From JAWKOK01 sp963848115 (GTDB lineage Bacteria; Chloroflexota; Anaerolineae; Caldilineales; Caldilineaceae), in NCBI GenBank assembly GCA_963848115.1, contig CAWKCP010000030.1:1-64000 (forward strand): DNA of 64,000 bases, given 5' to 3'. Below, in pieces: positions 1-7,694 of this stretch. The first letter of the stretch is position 1; every line of letters begins with the position of its first letter. The translations under genes and the position numbers were made by a program. The notes under the pieces were generated by a model. The model did no database searches. It was not told the origin of the DNA and saw only the letters and a program-made list of their open reading frames with translations.

Positions 1-923
1 GCCGTGTCGATGGCTGCGCGAATGTTGGCCCAGTTGGTGTCGCTGGGTATTGTGCAATCGGCGCCCAGCATGAAGCGGGCCGGCGCATCGGCCAGAATCT
101 CGTTCACGCGTTGTGTGATGGCCGGCGCGTCACCTTTGGCCAGCACGCCGTGCCGGTCCATGCCGCCCATGAACGGGCGTCCAAACAGATCCATGATCTC
201 CTGCCCGCTCAACCATCTGTCACCGACCTGCTGGCTGCAATTGACCACGTCGCCCGGATAGTCGAGGTAGGTACTCAGACTATCGTAGGGATCATGGTAG
301 TCGCATACGTGTAGAATGTTGAAGGCACAGGCGCGATCGATCTCCTCCATCAGCGCCAGATCTGTGGGTTTGATGTACTTCTCGAAGATGGACTTGTCCT
401 CAAAGCGGGCTGCCTCGCCGCCCTGGGTCGACATGTAGAAGCCGTCCACGCCCCTTGCAATGCAGCCCTTCACAAAGGTCATCAAGCTTTCGGTGACGAT
501 CTCTAGCCCCGGCTTCACGCTCTCCGGATCTTCCAGGAGATGCTCGGTGATCGTCCCGTCGCTGGTGGCGTGTCCGGCGCACATGAAGGGCGAATAGAGC
601 GTAACCAGCACCAGTGCTTCGTCCTTGGCCGCCTTGACCAGACCGTCGACGACGGCCAGCGGTTCAGCAAAGAATTCCTCGTCGTAGAGCGGCATCTTGG
701 ACCAGTCCGCCGCCCCGCGGATCTCGGCGATCTGCGGGAAGGTGTGCTCATATTGGATCTTTAGAATGTCCATGTCCGTGGCCCGGAAGTAGGCCAAGTG
801 CTTGTCGATGGCTGCCTGTCCTCGATGGTAGGAGGGATCGAAATGGAGGAAGAACGCCGCCGGGATATAGGTCTGCGTCCCGCTGTCGTCCAATAGGCTC
901 AGAACTGCTTCACGTCTGTTCAT
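1..923 (-). CDS. Uroporphyrinogen decarboxylase (URO-D) superfamily protein, 3' end cut by window edge
   Basis: An open frame runs from an ATG at 923 to the left edge with no stop, giving about 307 residues that start MNRREAVLSLLDDSGTQTYI. The body reads as a URO-D-type TIM barrel (HFDPSYHRG near the start, GVDGFYMSTQGGEA in the middle, CDYHDPYDSL, then FMGGMDRHGVL and a GADCTIP strand). An AGGAG lies 4 bases before the ATG and supports the start. Members this far from HemE are usually not haem enzymes but corrinoid-linked methyltransferases or uncharacterised sugar-associated proteins; which applies here cannot be told. It follows a sulfatase on the same strand, separated by repeat copy A, so it may belong to the sulfated-sugar neighbourhood. 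The C-terminus is missing only because the window ends. Confidence 0.85.
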   Translation of the reverse strand, partial: MNRREAVLSLLDDSGTQTYIPAAFFLHFDPSYHRGQAAIDKHLAYFRATDMDILKIQYEHTFPQIAEIRGAADWSKMPLYDEEFFAEPLAVVDGLVKAAKDEALVLVTLYSPFMCAGHATSDGTITEHLLEDPESVKPGLEIVTESLMTFVKGCIARGVDGFYMSTQGGEAARFEDKSIFEKYIKPTDLALMEEIDRACAFNILHVCDYHDPYDSLSTYLDYPGDVVNCSQQVGDRWLSGQEIMDLFGRPFMGGMDRHGVLAKGDAPAITQRVNEILADAPARFMLGADCTIPSDTNWANIRAAIDT

Positions 924-942
924 GATGCTCCTCTGGTGGTTG

Positions 943-1055
943 TTTTTTCACCACAGAGGCACAGAGTTGGCACGGAGATCACGGAGGAAGAGCAGAAGAA
1001 ACTCGACTCTATCTGTGTCTCATCCGTGGGAATCTGCGTTGATCTGTGGCTGATT
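943..1055. repeat. Phased heptamer repeat, copy A (CACAGAG arm plus inverted CACAGAT arm)
   Basis: CACAGAG-like units start at 952, 960, 971 and 980 (spacing 8, 11, 9), preceded by a T-run and TCAC. They are followed on the opposite strand by CACAGAT-like units, read as ATCTGTG/ATCCGTG on the plus strand, at 1011, 1022, 1032 and 1042 (spacing 11, 10, 10). The array fills the gap between the sulfatase stop and the URO-D-like start. Unit spacing of the first arm is the same as in copy D at 58292. Confidence 0.85.
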
Positions 1056-1063
1056 TTTCGATT

Positions 1064-2463
1064 TCAATTCGTGGCAAATGGATCGCTCCACTGTCGGCGG
1101 GGCGCAATGTTGACTTCCTTGTAATGGGTCAGTCCGGCGCGCTCAATGTAGGTCCAGCCGTCCAGGAACTCGTCGCCCATGTTGTCCAGACGTTGCTGTA
1201 GGCGTTTCTCCAGCGTGGCCTGAAGTTGGGCGTGCTCGGGACGGTCAATCAGGTTGTTCATCTGGTAGGGATCGGCTTGATTGTCGTAGAGCAGCCAGGG
1301 GCCGTCAGTGTTGCGTACGTAGGTGTAGCGAGAATCGCGTAGCCCTCGATAGGCCTTCATGCCGTTGTAGAGCAACTCGGTGAACTCTGCGGGCATGTTG
1401 AGGAAGGCGGCTTCCTCGCCGGTGGGAACCTCTTCGCCAAGGATGAAGGGCGACCAATCCCGCCCTTCGACGCTCTCAGGAATCGGAAGATTGCAGAGGC
1501 CCGAGCAACGTGGGCATCACATCCGGTCCGTCGATGGGTAGCGCTGATCTCTTGCCCCTGGGTCTCAGCCAGCTGGGGCCAGCGCAGCAGAAAGGGCACG
1601 CAGACCGACTCGTCCCAGGGGAAGAGCTTGGTGTCTAGCCCCTGGCTCTGGCGCATGTCACCATGGTCGGCTGCGAAGATGAAGATGGTGTTCCCGGCAA
1701 TGCCTGCCTGGTCGATGGCGTCACGTACGATAGCGAAGGCGTCGTCCAGCGCAGCGATGTGGGCGTAGTAGCCGCGTAGCTCTTCCTGGGCCTGTTCCCG
1801 CAGCGCTTCCGGCACGTTGGGGCGCAGCACGATCTCACGATTCTCGTAGGCTGCCCGATATTCCTCGGGCGCAGTATGCAGCGGGAAGTGGGGCGGTCCC
1901 CATGAGAGCATGAGCAGGAAGGGTTCGTCGTCGCCGGCGTGATCCTGAATGTAGGCCGCTGCGTCCCAGCTCTGGGCGAAGGCATCATAGCCTTCCCATT
2001 CGCGCTCGGTCGGGTCGTCGTTGAAGAAGTAGGTCGATTCGTTGTAGTCGTGGTTGCACTCGAAGCCCTTCCAGTAGTCGAACCCAAGCTGGTAGTCACG
2101 AGGGACGTAGGCTTCCCGCCGTCCGAAGTCGCCGTCGGGGCTGCCGTAGACATGCCACTTGCCGACATAGGCCGTACGGTAGCCGCCGTCGTTGAAGGCT
2201 CGTGCAATCGAGTAGACATTGGGGTTCAATTCCACGTCGTTGATGAAGACGCCGTGGGTCAAGGGATATTGCCCGGTCAGCAGGCTGGCGCGGTAGGGAC
2301 AGCAGACCGAACAGCCCGACGTGGCCTGAGAGAAGTTGAGCGCTTCGCCTGCAAAGGCGTCCAGATTGGGCGTGTGGCAGTTGGGATCGCCGGCGTAGCC
2401 GGTCGCCTGGGCGCGCCATTCGTCGGCGAAGATGAATACGATGTTGGGTGGTCGGTTTGCCAT
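1064..2463 (-). CDS. Sulfatase (CxPxR type), frameshifted near the C-terminal third
   Basis: The N-terminal 300 or so residues read in one frame from ATG 2463: MANRPPNIVFIFADEWRAQA supplies the metal-binding start, and C54-C55-P56-Y57-R58 is a formylglycine CxPxR site followed by ASLLTG. FAADHGDM is the second metal site. Near 1537 the frame changes to read ALPIDGPDVMPTLLG, and near 1500 it changes again to LCNLPIPESVEGRDW, which continues to the stop at 1064. The three pieces join into a normal 460-residue sulfatase, so two single-base indels lie within about 45 bp. Known family function is hydrolysis of sulfate esters after Cys-to-formylglycine maturation; the substrate is not predictable. 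No signal peptide is visible, so action may be cytoplasmic. Whether the indels are real or sequencing error is open. Confidence 0.85.
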
Positions 2464-2480
2464 GGTTCCTCGAATTCTTT

Positions 2481-2512
2481 ATATCTGTTCAACCACATAT
2501 CTGTTCAACCAC
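2481..2512. repeat. Perfect 16-bp tandem duplication upstream of sulfatase
   Basis: ATATCTGTTCAACCAC occurs twice head to tail (2481-2496, 2497-2512), just upstream of the sulfatase start at 2463. It may be a slippage product or a duplicated regulatory site; nothing else identifies it. Confidence 0.8.
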
Positions 2513-2515
2513 GGG

Positions 2516-2618
2516 CAGGATAGAACAGTAATGGCGCGGACTGGGCAGGTCTCTGCGGATCAATTCAGGGAAGATCCGTAGAATTCCACTAGATCTGCCC
2601 AACCTGCGTTCTATCCTG
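2516..2618. repeat. Nested inverted-repeat element, about 100 bp
   Basis: Three nested pairs of complementary arms can be read: CAGGATAGAAC (2516-2526) with GTTCTATCCTG (2608-2618), TGGGCAG (2542-2548) with CTGCCCA (2595-2601), and CGGATC (2556-2561) with GATCCG (2573-2578). Together they would fold into one long interrupted hairpin between the sulfatase and the antitoxin gene, resembling a small non-autonomous repeat element. Confidence 0.6.
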
Positions 2619-2629
2619 TGCGCGATCGG

Positions 2630-2863
2630 CTACGAGCGCTCCGAATAGCGCCGGCCTTCGGCAATGAACTCCACGATCTCGTCTGTCGAAACGTCGAGAT
2701 CGATGCCCTCAATATCGAGTGGCGAGATTGCGATCGGTTCGGGTTTGATGACAAAGGTCTGCCCATCTCGACGTTTGATGTGTACGGCTCCTTCATTGGC
2801 AGCCCGATCCAGGAGAGAAGCAAGATTCTGCCTTGCTTCCGTATAGGTGTAAACGGCGGTCAT
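2630..2863 (-). CDS. Type II antitoxin, Phd/YefM-like, partner of the adjacent PIN toxin
   Basis: This 77-residue acidic protein begins MTAVYTYTEARQNLASLLDRA, the Phd/YefM DNA-binding start in which YTEARQNL is typical, and continues KRRDGQTFVIKP. The C-terminal part (DIEGIDLDVSTDEIVEFI) is the probable toxin-binding tail. Its ATG overlaps the stop of the toxin gene by four bases (ATGA at 2860-2863), so translation is coupled. The toxin comes first in the operon, the reverse of the commonest VapBC order. The protein should neutralise the PIN toxin and repress the shared promoter; the palindrome at 3289-3306 is the obvious operator. Confidence 0.85.
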   Translation of the reverse strand: MTAVYTYTEARQNLASLLDRAANEGAVHIKRRDGQTFVIKPEPIAISPLDIEGIDLDVSTDEIVEFIAEGRRYSERS

Positions 2864-3258
2864 TGCGGCCTCCCAACAAGTGTCACGCCATAGACTTCTG
2901 CTCGTGAGCCAAGCGTCCGGTCCAGTGTCAAAAGGGGACTGCGGTATTTTTCAGCACAATGCACTAAGTAAGCATCGTAGGCATAAAGATCGAGTTCGGC
3001 AGCGATGCGAAGCGCATCACGCAGGTCAACATTGACGTAGCGGAGCGGGATGGACTGATACAGCCGTAGCGCCTCGGTCACTTGTGGAAGCGCAATCCGT
3101 CCGCGTTTGAGCATTGCAGAGAAAGCATTGCCCATCTCATAGTGAATGGAAGCAGGTGCAATCAGTTCTGCGCCAACCGTCAACTCGATGAGCGAAGCTT
3201 TTACCGGTTCATTGGCGACGATGGCGATGATCGCCGATGCGTCAATCACGATTTCCAT
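2860..3258 (-). CDS. vapC: PIN-domain ribonuclease toxin, VapC family
   Basis: The 132-residue protein has PIN-domain acidic residues in the expected order: D6 (VIDASAI), E41 (HYEMGNAF), D95 (YDAYLVHCA) and D113 (TLDRTLG). The length is typical of VapC. Family members are Mg-dependent endoribonucleases, most often cutting tRNA or rRNA; the target here is unknown. It is the first gene of a two-gene unit, its stop overlapping the antitoxin start, and it lies behind a near-consensus promoter (3308-3336). The ribosome-binding site is weak and distant (GGGAAGG about 16 bases before ATG), which would keep toxin translation low. Confidence 0.9.
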   Translation of the reverse strand: MEIVIDASAIIAIVANEPVKASLIELTVGAELIAPASIHYEMGNAFSAMLKRGRIALPQVTEALRLYQSIPLRYVNVDLRDALRIAAELDLYAYDAYLVHCAEKYRSPLLTLDRTLGSRAEVYGVTLVGRPQ

Positions 3259-3288
3259 GCTGTCTATTCAAAGACCTTCCCTGAATTG

Positions 3289-3306
3289 CTTGTACGTATG
3301 TACAAG
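3289..3306. promoter_or_regulatory. Palindromic operator of the toxin-antitoxin unit
   Basis: CTTGTAC and GTACAAG are perfect 7-bp arms separated by GTAT. The site lies immediately downstream of the -10 box and upstream of the toxin ATG, where a bound antitoxin dimer would block transcription. The role is inferred from position and symmetry. Confidence 0.65.
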
Positions 3307-3307
3307 T

Positions 3308-3336
3308 ATTTTACTCGGCCTTCAGAAGTCTGTCAA
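3308..3336 (-). promoter_or_regulatory. Sigma-70-type promoter for the toxin-antitoxin genes
   Basis: On the minus strand TTGACA (3331-3336) is followed after exactly 17 bases by TAAAAT (3308-3313). This is almost a consensus housekeeping promoter, 50 bases upstream of the toxin start. Confidence 0.75.
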
Positions 3337-3566
3337 CGCCAGCGATTTTTGCCGAGTGTATCGCTTGATGATAAACGACCTGTTCGTCGAAACGATCAGC
3401 AAGTGTTCGCCACGGACGCGGAATCCGAGCTTGAATCTTCCTTCGGCGATACGTACGCGGCACTAGTCACGTAGAGTGGTGTTCAGATCGTCCACATTGC
3501 GTTATGCTTACCCAATCAGGGTTCACAAACCGCAGGAAAGATAGTTCACAGCAGAGCGAGGTTTTC

Positions 3567-5000
3567 ATGTCCGACCCACGACCCAACATCATCTTTATCA
3601 TCACCGACCAGCAGCGTTTTGATACCATCCGTGCTCTGGGCTTTGACTACATGGACACGCCCAACATCGATCGGCTGGTCGAGGAGGGCGTCGCCTTCAC
3701 CAACTGTCACATCACGGCCCCCTCATGTGCGCCTTCGCGGGCCAGCATCTTCACCGGCTACTATCCCCACACCACCGGCATTCTCAAGAACGCCGATACG
3801 TGGCGCCATTCGTGGGTGGAGGCGCTGGCCGACAGCGGCTACACCTGTATCAATATCGGCAAGATGCATACCTATCCCTATCACACGCCGCTGGGCTTCC
3901 ACGAGCGCTACGTGGTCGAGAACAAGGATCGCTATCTGGAGGAACGCTACTACTACGACGAGTGGGACAAGGCCTTGCACGCGCGTGGGCTGGTCAAGCA
4001 GCAGCGCGAACTCTATCGCCAATTGCCTGACTACAGTGAGCGGCTGGGCGCATTCGAATGGGAACTGCCCGAGGACATGCACTCCGACATGTTCGTGGGT
4101 GACATGGCTACCTGGTGGATCGACACCAAGCCGGTCCCAGACGGCCCGCTTTTCCTGGAGATCGGCTTCCCCGGTCCCCACCCGCCCTACGACCCCACGC
4201 CTGAGTACGCCGAACGCTATTTGGGGCGGGACCTGCCCTTGGCCGACGTCACCGATGAGGACATCGGCAGCCAGCCACCGCCCTACGTGGCTATGCGTGT
4301 CCATAACTGTGAGGTTGACCACGACTCGGTCGTTCATCAGCTGAACCCGACCCGGGAACAGCGCTACCGCCAGCGCGCCTATTACCTGGCCAATGTCACC
4401 ATGATCGACGACAAGGTGGGCGAGATCCTGACCTCGCTCGACAACAAGGGCTATCTGGAGAACGCCGTCGTGATCTTCACCTCAGACCACGGCGACGCCC
4501 TGGGCGACCACGGCCACAGCCAGAAGTGGACAATGTACGACACCATCACGCGCATGCCCGTCATCGTCTGGTCGCCGGGCCGCTTCGAAGGGCCACGCAC
4601 CGTCGACGGTCTCTGCCAGCTGATGGACATCGGCCCCACCATCCTTGACCTGGCCGAAGTGCCCGTGCCGCCGACCATGGAGGCCGAAACGCTGCTGCCT
4701 GCGTTGCATGGCGAGGCCTGGGCCGAGCGACCCTACGTCTTCGCCGAGCACCCGCGTGACGCCATCCTTCAGGAGACCGAGTTCATGACCATGGTGCGCA
4801 GTCGCAACTGGAAACTGGTCCATTTCCTGGACGAACCCTTCGGCCAACTCTTTGATCTGGATGCCGATCCCGAAGAGAACCAGAACCTCTGGGACGTCCC
4901 TGCGGCTGCCGACAAAAAGCGCGAACTACTCGACGTCCTACGCGAGTGGCGCATCCGCAGCGATCTGAAGACCGCCGGTTGGGCGGCTGAGTGGCGATAA
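3567..5000 (+). CDS. Sulfatase (CxPxR type), intact
   Basis: The protein is 477 residues from the ATG at 3567 (MSDPRPNIIFIITDQQRFDT); an upstream in-frame start at 3504 adds residues that do not look like sulfatase sequence, and GCGAGG precedes 3567. The DQQ metal site, C54-A-P-S-R58 formylglycine site followed by ASIFTGYYPH, the FTSDHGDALGDHG metal strand and a KWTMYDTITRMPVI segment are all present and full length. The C-terminal LFDLDADPEENQNLWD is typical of arylsulfatase/choline-sulfatase-like members. There is no signal peptide. It is followed by a hairpin and then the GH4 gene on the same strand, which suggests desulfation followed by glycoside cleavage of an imported sulfated sugar. 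Confidence 0.92.
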   Translation: MSDPRPNIIFIITDQQRFDTIRALGFDYMDTPNIDRLVEEGVAFTNCHITAPSCAPSRASIFTGYYPHTTGILKNADTWRHSWVEALADSGYTCINIGKMHTYPYHTPLGFHERYVVENKDRYLEERYYYDEWDKALHARGLVKQQRELYRQLPDYSERLGAFEWELPEDMHSDMFVGDMATWWIDTKPVPDGPLFLEIGFPGPHPPYDPTPEYAERYLGRDLPLADVTDEDIGSQPPPYVAMRVHNCEVDHDSVVHQLNPTREQRYRQRAYYLANVTMIDDKVGEILTSLDNKGYLENAVVIFTSDHGDALGDHGHSQKWTMYDTITRMPVIVWSPGRFEGPRTVDGLCQLMDIGPTILDLAEVPVPPTMEAETLLPALHGEAWAERPYVFAEHPRDAILQETEFMTMVRSRNWKLVHFLDEPFGQLFDLDADPEENQNLWDVPAAADKKRELLDVLREWRIRSDLKTAGWAAEWR

Positions 5001-5006
5001 GACGAG

Positions 5007-5069
5007 GAACAAAGATCGAAGAACGAAGAGCGATCGGACGAGCCGTTCTTCGCTCTTCGATCTTTGTTC
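5007..5069. repeat. Long imperfect hairpin between sulfatase and GH4 genes
   Basis: Arms of 26 bases (5007-5032 and 5044-5069) are complementary at 24 positions around an 11-base loop. It starts 7 bases after the sulfatase stop and ends 26 bases before the GH4 ATG. There is no U-run after the stem, so it is more likely an mRNA-processing structure or small repeat element than a strong terminator. Confidence 0.75.
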
Positions 5070-5094
5070 TCCACCGACGAAAGGACGTTGTGCG

Positions 5095-6429
5095 ATGATC
5101 CAGACCAAAATCGTCATCATCGGCGCGGGGAGCGTCGTCTTTACCCAGGGGTTGGTCGCGGACATGATTGTGGCCGGCGGCGACTGGGATGTGCACCTGG
5201 TCGACACCAATGCCGAGAATCTGGGGGTGGCCCAGCGTGTGGTCGAGCGCATGGTTGCCATGAGGCAAGCGCCGGTGACGGTGAGCGCCACCATGGATCG
5301 ACACAGTTCGTTGCCCGGCGCGGACGTGGTCGTCTGCACCTTTGGTGTCGGCGGTCGCCGCGGCTGGGAGCAGGACGTCTTCATCCCACGCAGATTCGGC
5401 ATCTTTCAACCAGTGGGCGACTCAATCCTGCCCGGCGGGCTCTCGCGGGCGCTGCGCCATGTGCCGCTGGGCGTCCTCATCGCCCAGGACATGGCCGACC
5501 TCTGCCCTGACGCGCTGCTGATCTCCTACGCCAACCCCATGACGGCCATCGTGCGCGGTATGCGCAGGACCACCGGCGTGCCCGCCATTGGCCTCTGCCA
5601 CGGCGTGAATCACGTGCAAGCCTACCTGGCGGAACTGGCAGGTGTGTCTCAAGCCGAGACGTCGCTGACCGCCATCGGCGTCAACCACTGCACCTGGATC
5701 ACCGAGTTTCGTCATCAAGGCGTCGACGCCTGGCCACTTGCCAAGCAGGGCCTGGCCGCTGACCCGTCTGCTTTGCCCGGACCTGACCAACCGTTCGCCC
5801 GGACGGGCGTCTTCAGTTGGGACTTGTTCGATGTCTACGGTGCGTTCCCTGCCGTCATGGATCGCCACGTGGTTGAGTTTTTCCCGGCGCTCTGTCAGGA
5901 GTTTGGCTACTATGGCCGTACATTGGGCGTGGACGCCTTCAGCTTTGAAGGAACCATCGCCGCCGGCGACGTTGGTTTCGCCCACATGGCCGCGGTGGCC
6001 GCCGGCGACGAACCGATCGATTCATCGATTTTCGCCCACACACCGGGCGAGCACGAGCAGCTGATCACAATTTTGCAATGTCTGGCCGGCGAGAGCAGCG
6101 GCATCTTTTCGGCCAACCTGCCCAATGTCGGTCGCGTGCCCGGTGTGCCCAGAGACGCCATTCTCGAAGGCATGGCACTCATCGACGAAAACGGCGTGCG
6201 CACGCTGGACGTGGGGGAGATTGCGCCCACGCTCCGCCACCAGATTGCCCACCGCTCGTTGATCGCTGAGCTGACGGTCGATGCAGCCCTAAGCGGCGAT
6301 CTCGATCTTGTCGTCCAGACGATCCTGCTGGAGGGAGCGTTGACGATTCCGGATGAGGCCCGGGCGCTGGCAAGGGCACTGATAGAGGCGCATGCGGAAT
6401 ATTTGCCCCAGTTTCGTCACGTAATTTGA
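5095..6429 (+). CDS. Glycoside hydrolase family 4 (NAD/metal-dependent alpha-glycosidase)
   Basis: The 444-residue protein starts KIVIIGAGSVVFTQGLVADM, the GH4 Rossmann NAD-binding start, and has YANPM (N148) and the metal-binding C168-H169 in GLCHGVNH with H198 in GVNHCTW. These are the conserved GH4 features; family enzymes cleave by an oxidation-elimination-reduction mechanism using NAD and usually Mn. Specificity (alpha-glucosidase, galactosidase or glucuronidase) cannot be fixed from sequence alone. It acts in the cytoplasm. It sits downstream of a sulfatase and upstream of an IolE-like isomerase and a Gfo/Idh oxidoreductase on the same strand, a plausible catabolic set. Confidence 0.92.
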   Translation: MIQTKIVIIGAGSVVFTQGLVADMIVAGGDWDVHLVDTNAENLGVAQRVVERMVAMRQAPVTVSATMDRHSSLPGADVVVCTFGVGGRRGWEQDVFIPRRFGIFQPVGDSILPGGLSRALRHVPLGVLIAQDMADLCPDALLISYANPMTAIVRGMRRTTGVPAIGLCHGVNHVQAYLAELAGVSQAETSLTAIGVNHCTWITEFRHQGVDAWPLAKQGLAADPSALPGPDQPFARTGVFSWDLFDVYGAFPAVMDRHVVEFFPALCQEFGYYGRTLGVDAFSFEGTIAAGDVGFAHMAAVAAGDEPIDSSIFAHTPGEHEQLITILQCLAGESSGIFSANLPNVGRVPGVPRDAILEGMALIDENGVRTLDVGEIAPTLRHQIAHRSLIAELTVDAALSGDLDLVVQTILLEGALTIPDEARALARALIEAHAEYLPQFRHVI

Positions 6430-6600
6430 ACGCGTCGCCATCGATATTCGGTGTGTCGAACACGTGCCCGGCATGGCAACATTTCCGTTTTTGCGAAGTG
6501 GGCACGTAAACCGAAAGGCGGACGGGACAACGAAAATCATCGAAATCCCCGCCAGCACATGTGTTCCGCTATATCAGAGGCAACAGAGAGGCAACAGAGT

Positions 6601-7485
6601 ATGCAGAACGTACCGATTGGATGCGGACAGATCACGTGGCGCGGACTGGAGATGAGCCAGAGCGAGATCCTGGCTGAGATCGCGCAGGCCGGCTATGCCG
6701 GTGCGCCGGCCGGGCCCTATGGCGATGTAAGTGCGCAAGAAGTGCTCGATCTCTACGCCGGGCACGGACTAAAGCCGGCGCCCGGCTATCTGGGCGTCGA
6801 TTTCTGGGACAAGAACGCCGAAGATGAGATTCTCGAACAAGCGTATCGATTTGGCGCTTTTTCACAGGCGTTGGGTTTGACCGAACTGTATGTCGCCGCC
6901 GGGGGCTTCAACGATTACATTACGCCACGTGGACGCTCCCGAGCCCAGGTTTCCGGCCACGTCACCGTCGCCGACAGCATGACCGATGAGGAATACGACC
7001 AGTTCGCCAAGATTTTGACCGCAGTGGGCCGTATCACATTGGAATATGGCGTGTCAAGCTGTTTCCATAACCATGTCGGTAGCACCATCGAAACGCGTTC
7101 CGAGATCGACCGGCTCTTTGCAATGGTCGACCGCGATGCCGTCTTTTTGGGGCCGGATACAGGACACCTGGAGTGGGCCGGCGAGAGCGCACTCCAGTTC
7201 TGTCGAGATTACGCGGGGTCGATCCGCACGATCCACATCAAGGACATCGACGCGGCTGTGCTGGCAGAGGGCGTTGCGGCGGATTGGGACTATGGCGCCT
7301 TCACTTCCCACGGCATCTGGACGGAACTGGGCCAAGGAGTCATCGACTTCCCGGCCATCTTCGCCGTCCTCGACCAAGCCGACTTCGACGGCTGGATCAT
7401 CGTGGAGACCGACGACACGCAGTTGGACACGCCGTTGGAGAGCGCACTGGTGAGTCGAGGGTATTTGAAGGGGTTGGGGATGTAG
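6601..7485 (+). CDS. Sugar phosphate isomerase/epimerase, IolE-like TIM barrel
   Basis: Start chosen at ATG 6601 (MQNVPIGCGQITWRG); in-frame sequence upstream is not protein-like. The 294-residue protein has the AP-endonuclease-2/xylose-isomerase-like barrel pattern: YAGAPAGPYGDV, FHNHVGSTIETRSEIDRL with the conserved His pair, FLGPDTGHLEWAG, IHIKDID and GWIIVETDDTQLD with the metal-binding acid. It resembles inosose dehydratases (IolE) but members also act as epimerases of keto-sugars. It lies between GH4 and Gfo/Idh, so it probably processes the oxidised sugar. A short direct repeat (AGAGGCAAC twice) sits just before the start in place of a clear Shine-Dalgarno. Confidence 0.85.
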   Translation: MQNVPIGCGQITWRGLEMSQSEILAEIAQAGYAGAPAGPYGDVSAQEVLDLYAGHGLKPAPGYLGVDFWDKNAEDEILEQAYRFGAFSQALGLTELYVAAGGFNDYITPRGRSRAQVSGHVTVADSMTDEEYDQFAKILTAVGRITLEYGVSSCFHNHVGSTIETRSEIDRLFAMVDRDAVFLGPDTGHLEWAGESALQFCRDYAGSIRTIHIKDIDAAVLAEGVAADWDYGAFTSHGIWTELGQGVIDFPAIFAVLDQADFDGWIIVETDDTQLDTPLESALVSRGYLKGLGM

Positions 7486-7487
7486 AG

Positions 7488-7672
7488 TGCTGCGTGCTGC
7501 TTGCTGCGTGAGGTCTCTTGGAGGACGTGATTTCTCGATTGGTACTACTGTGGCACAACACGTCCGTATTGCGGAGCCGAAATCTCAGCGGAAACCTCAC
7601 GCAGCAAGCAGCACGCAGCATCCGAATCGACACATGACTACGCAAACCTTACGCAATACGCAGTACGCATCA
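7488..7672. repeat. Perfect 27-bp inverted repeat plus ACGCA-type repeats
   Basis: The bases at 7488-7514 are the exact reverse complement of 7594-7620 (27 of 27), separated by 79 bases. The right arm is followed by more TACGCA/ACGCAGTACGCA-type units to about 7672. The element fills the gap between the isomerase stop and the Gfo/Idh start. The unit TGCGTGCTGCGTACTGCG reappears inside a glycosyltransferase gene at 27639-27668. Confidence 0.85.
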
Positions 7673-7694
7673 CAAAACCGGAGGCAACAAACCA

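Noticed and set aside
1939..2523. 194-residue plus-strand protein
   Set aside because: It is the antisense shadow of the sulfatase gene and has no family features.
3723..4337. 204-residue minus-strand protein
   Set aside because: It is an antisense shadow of the intact sulfatase in GC-rich DNA.
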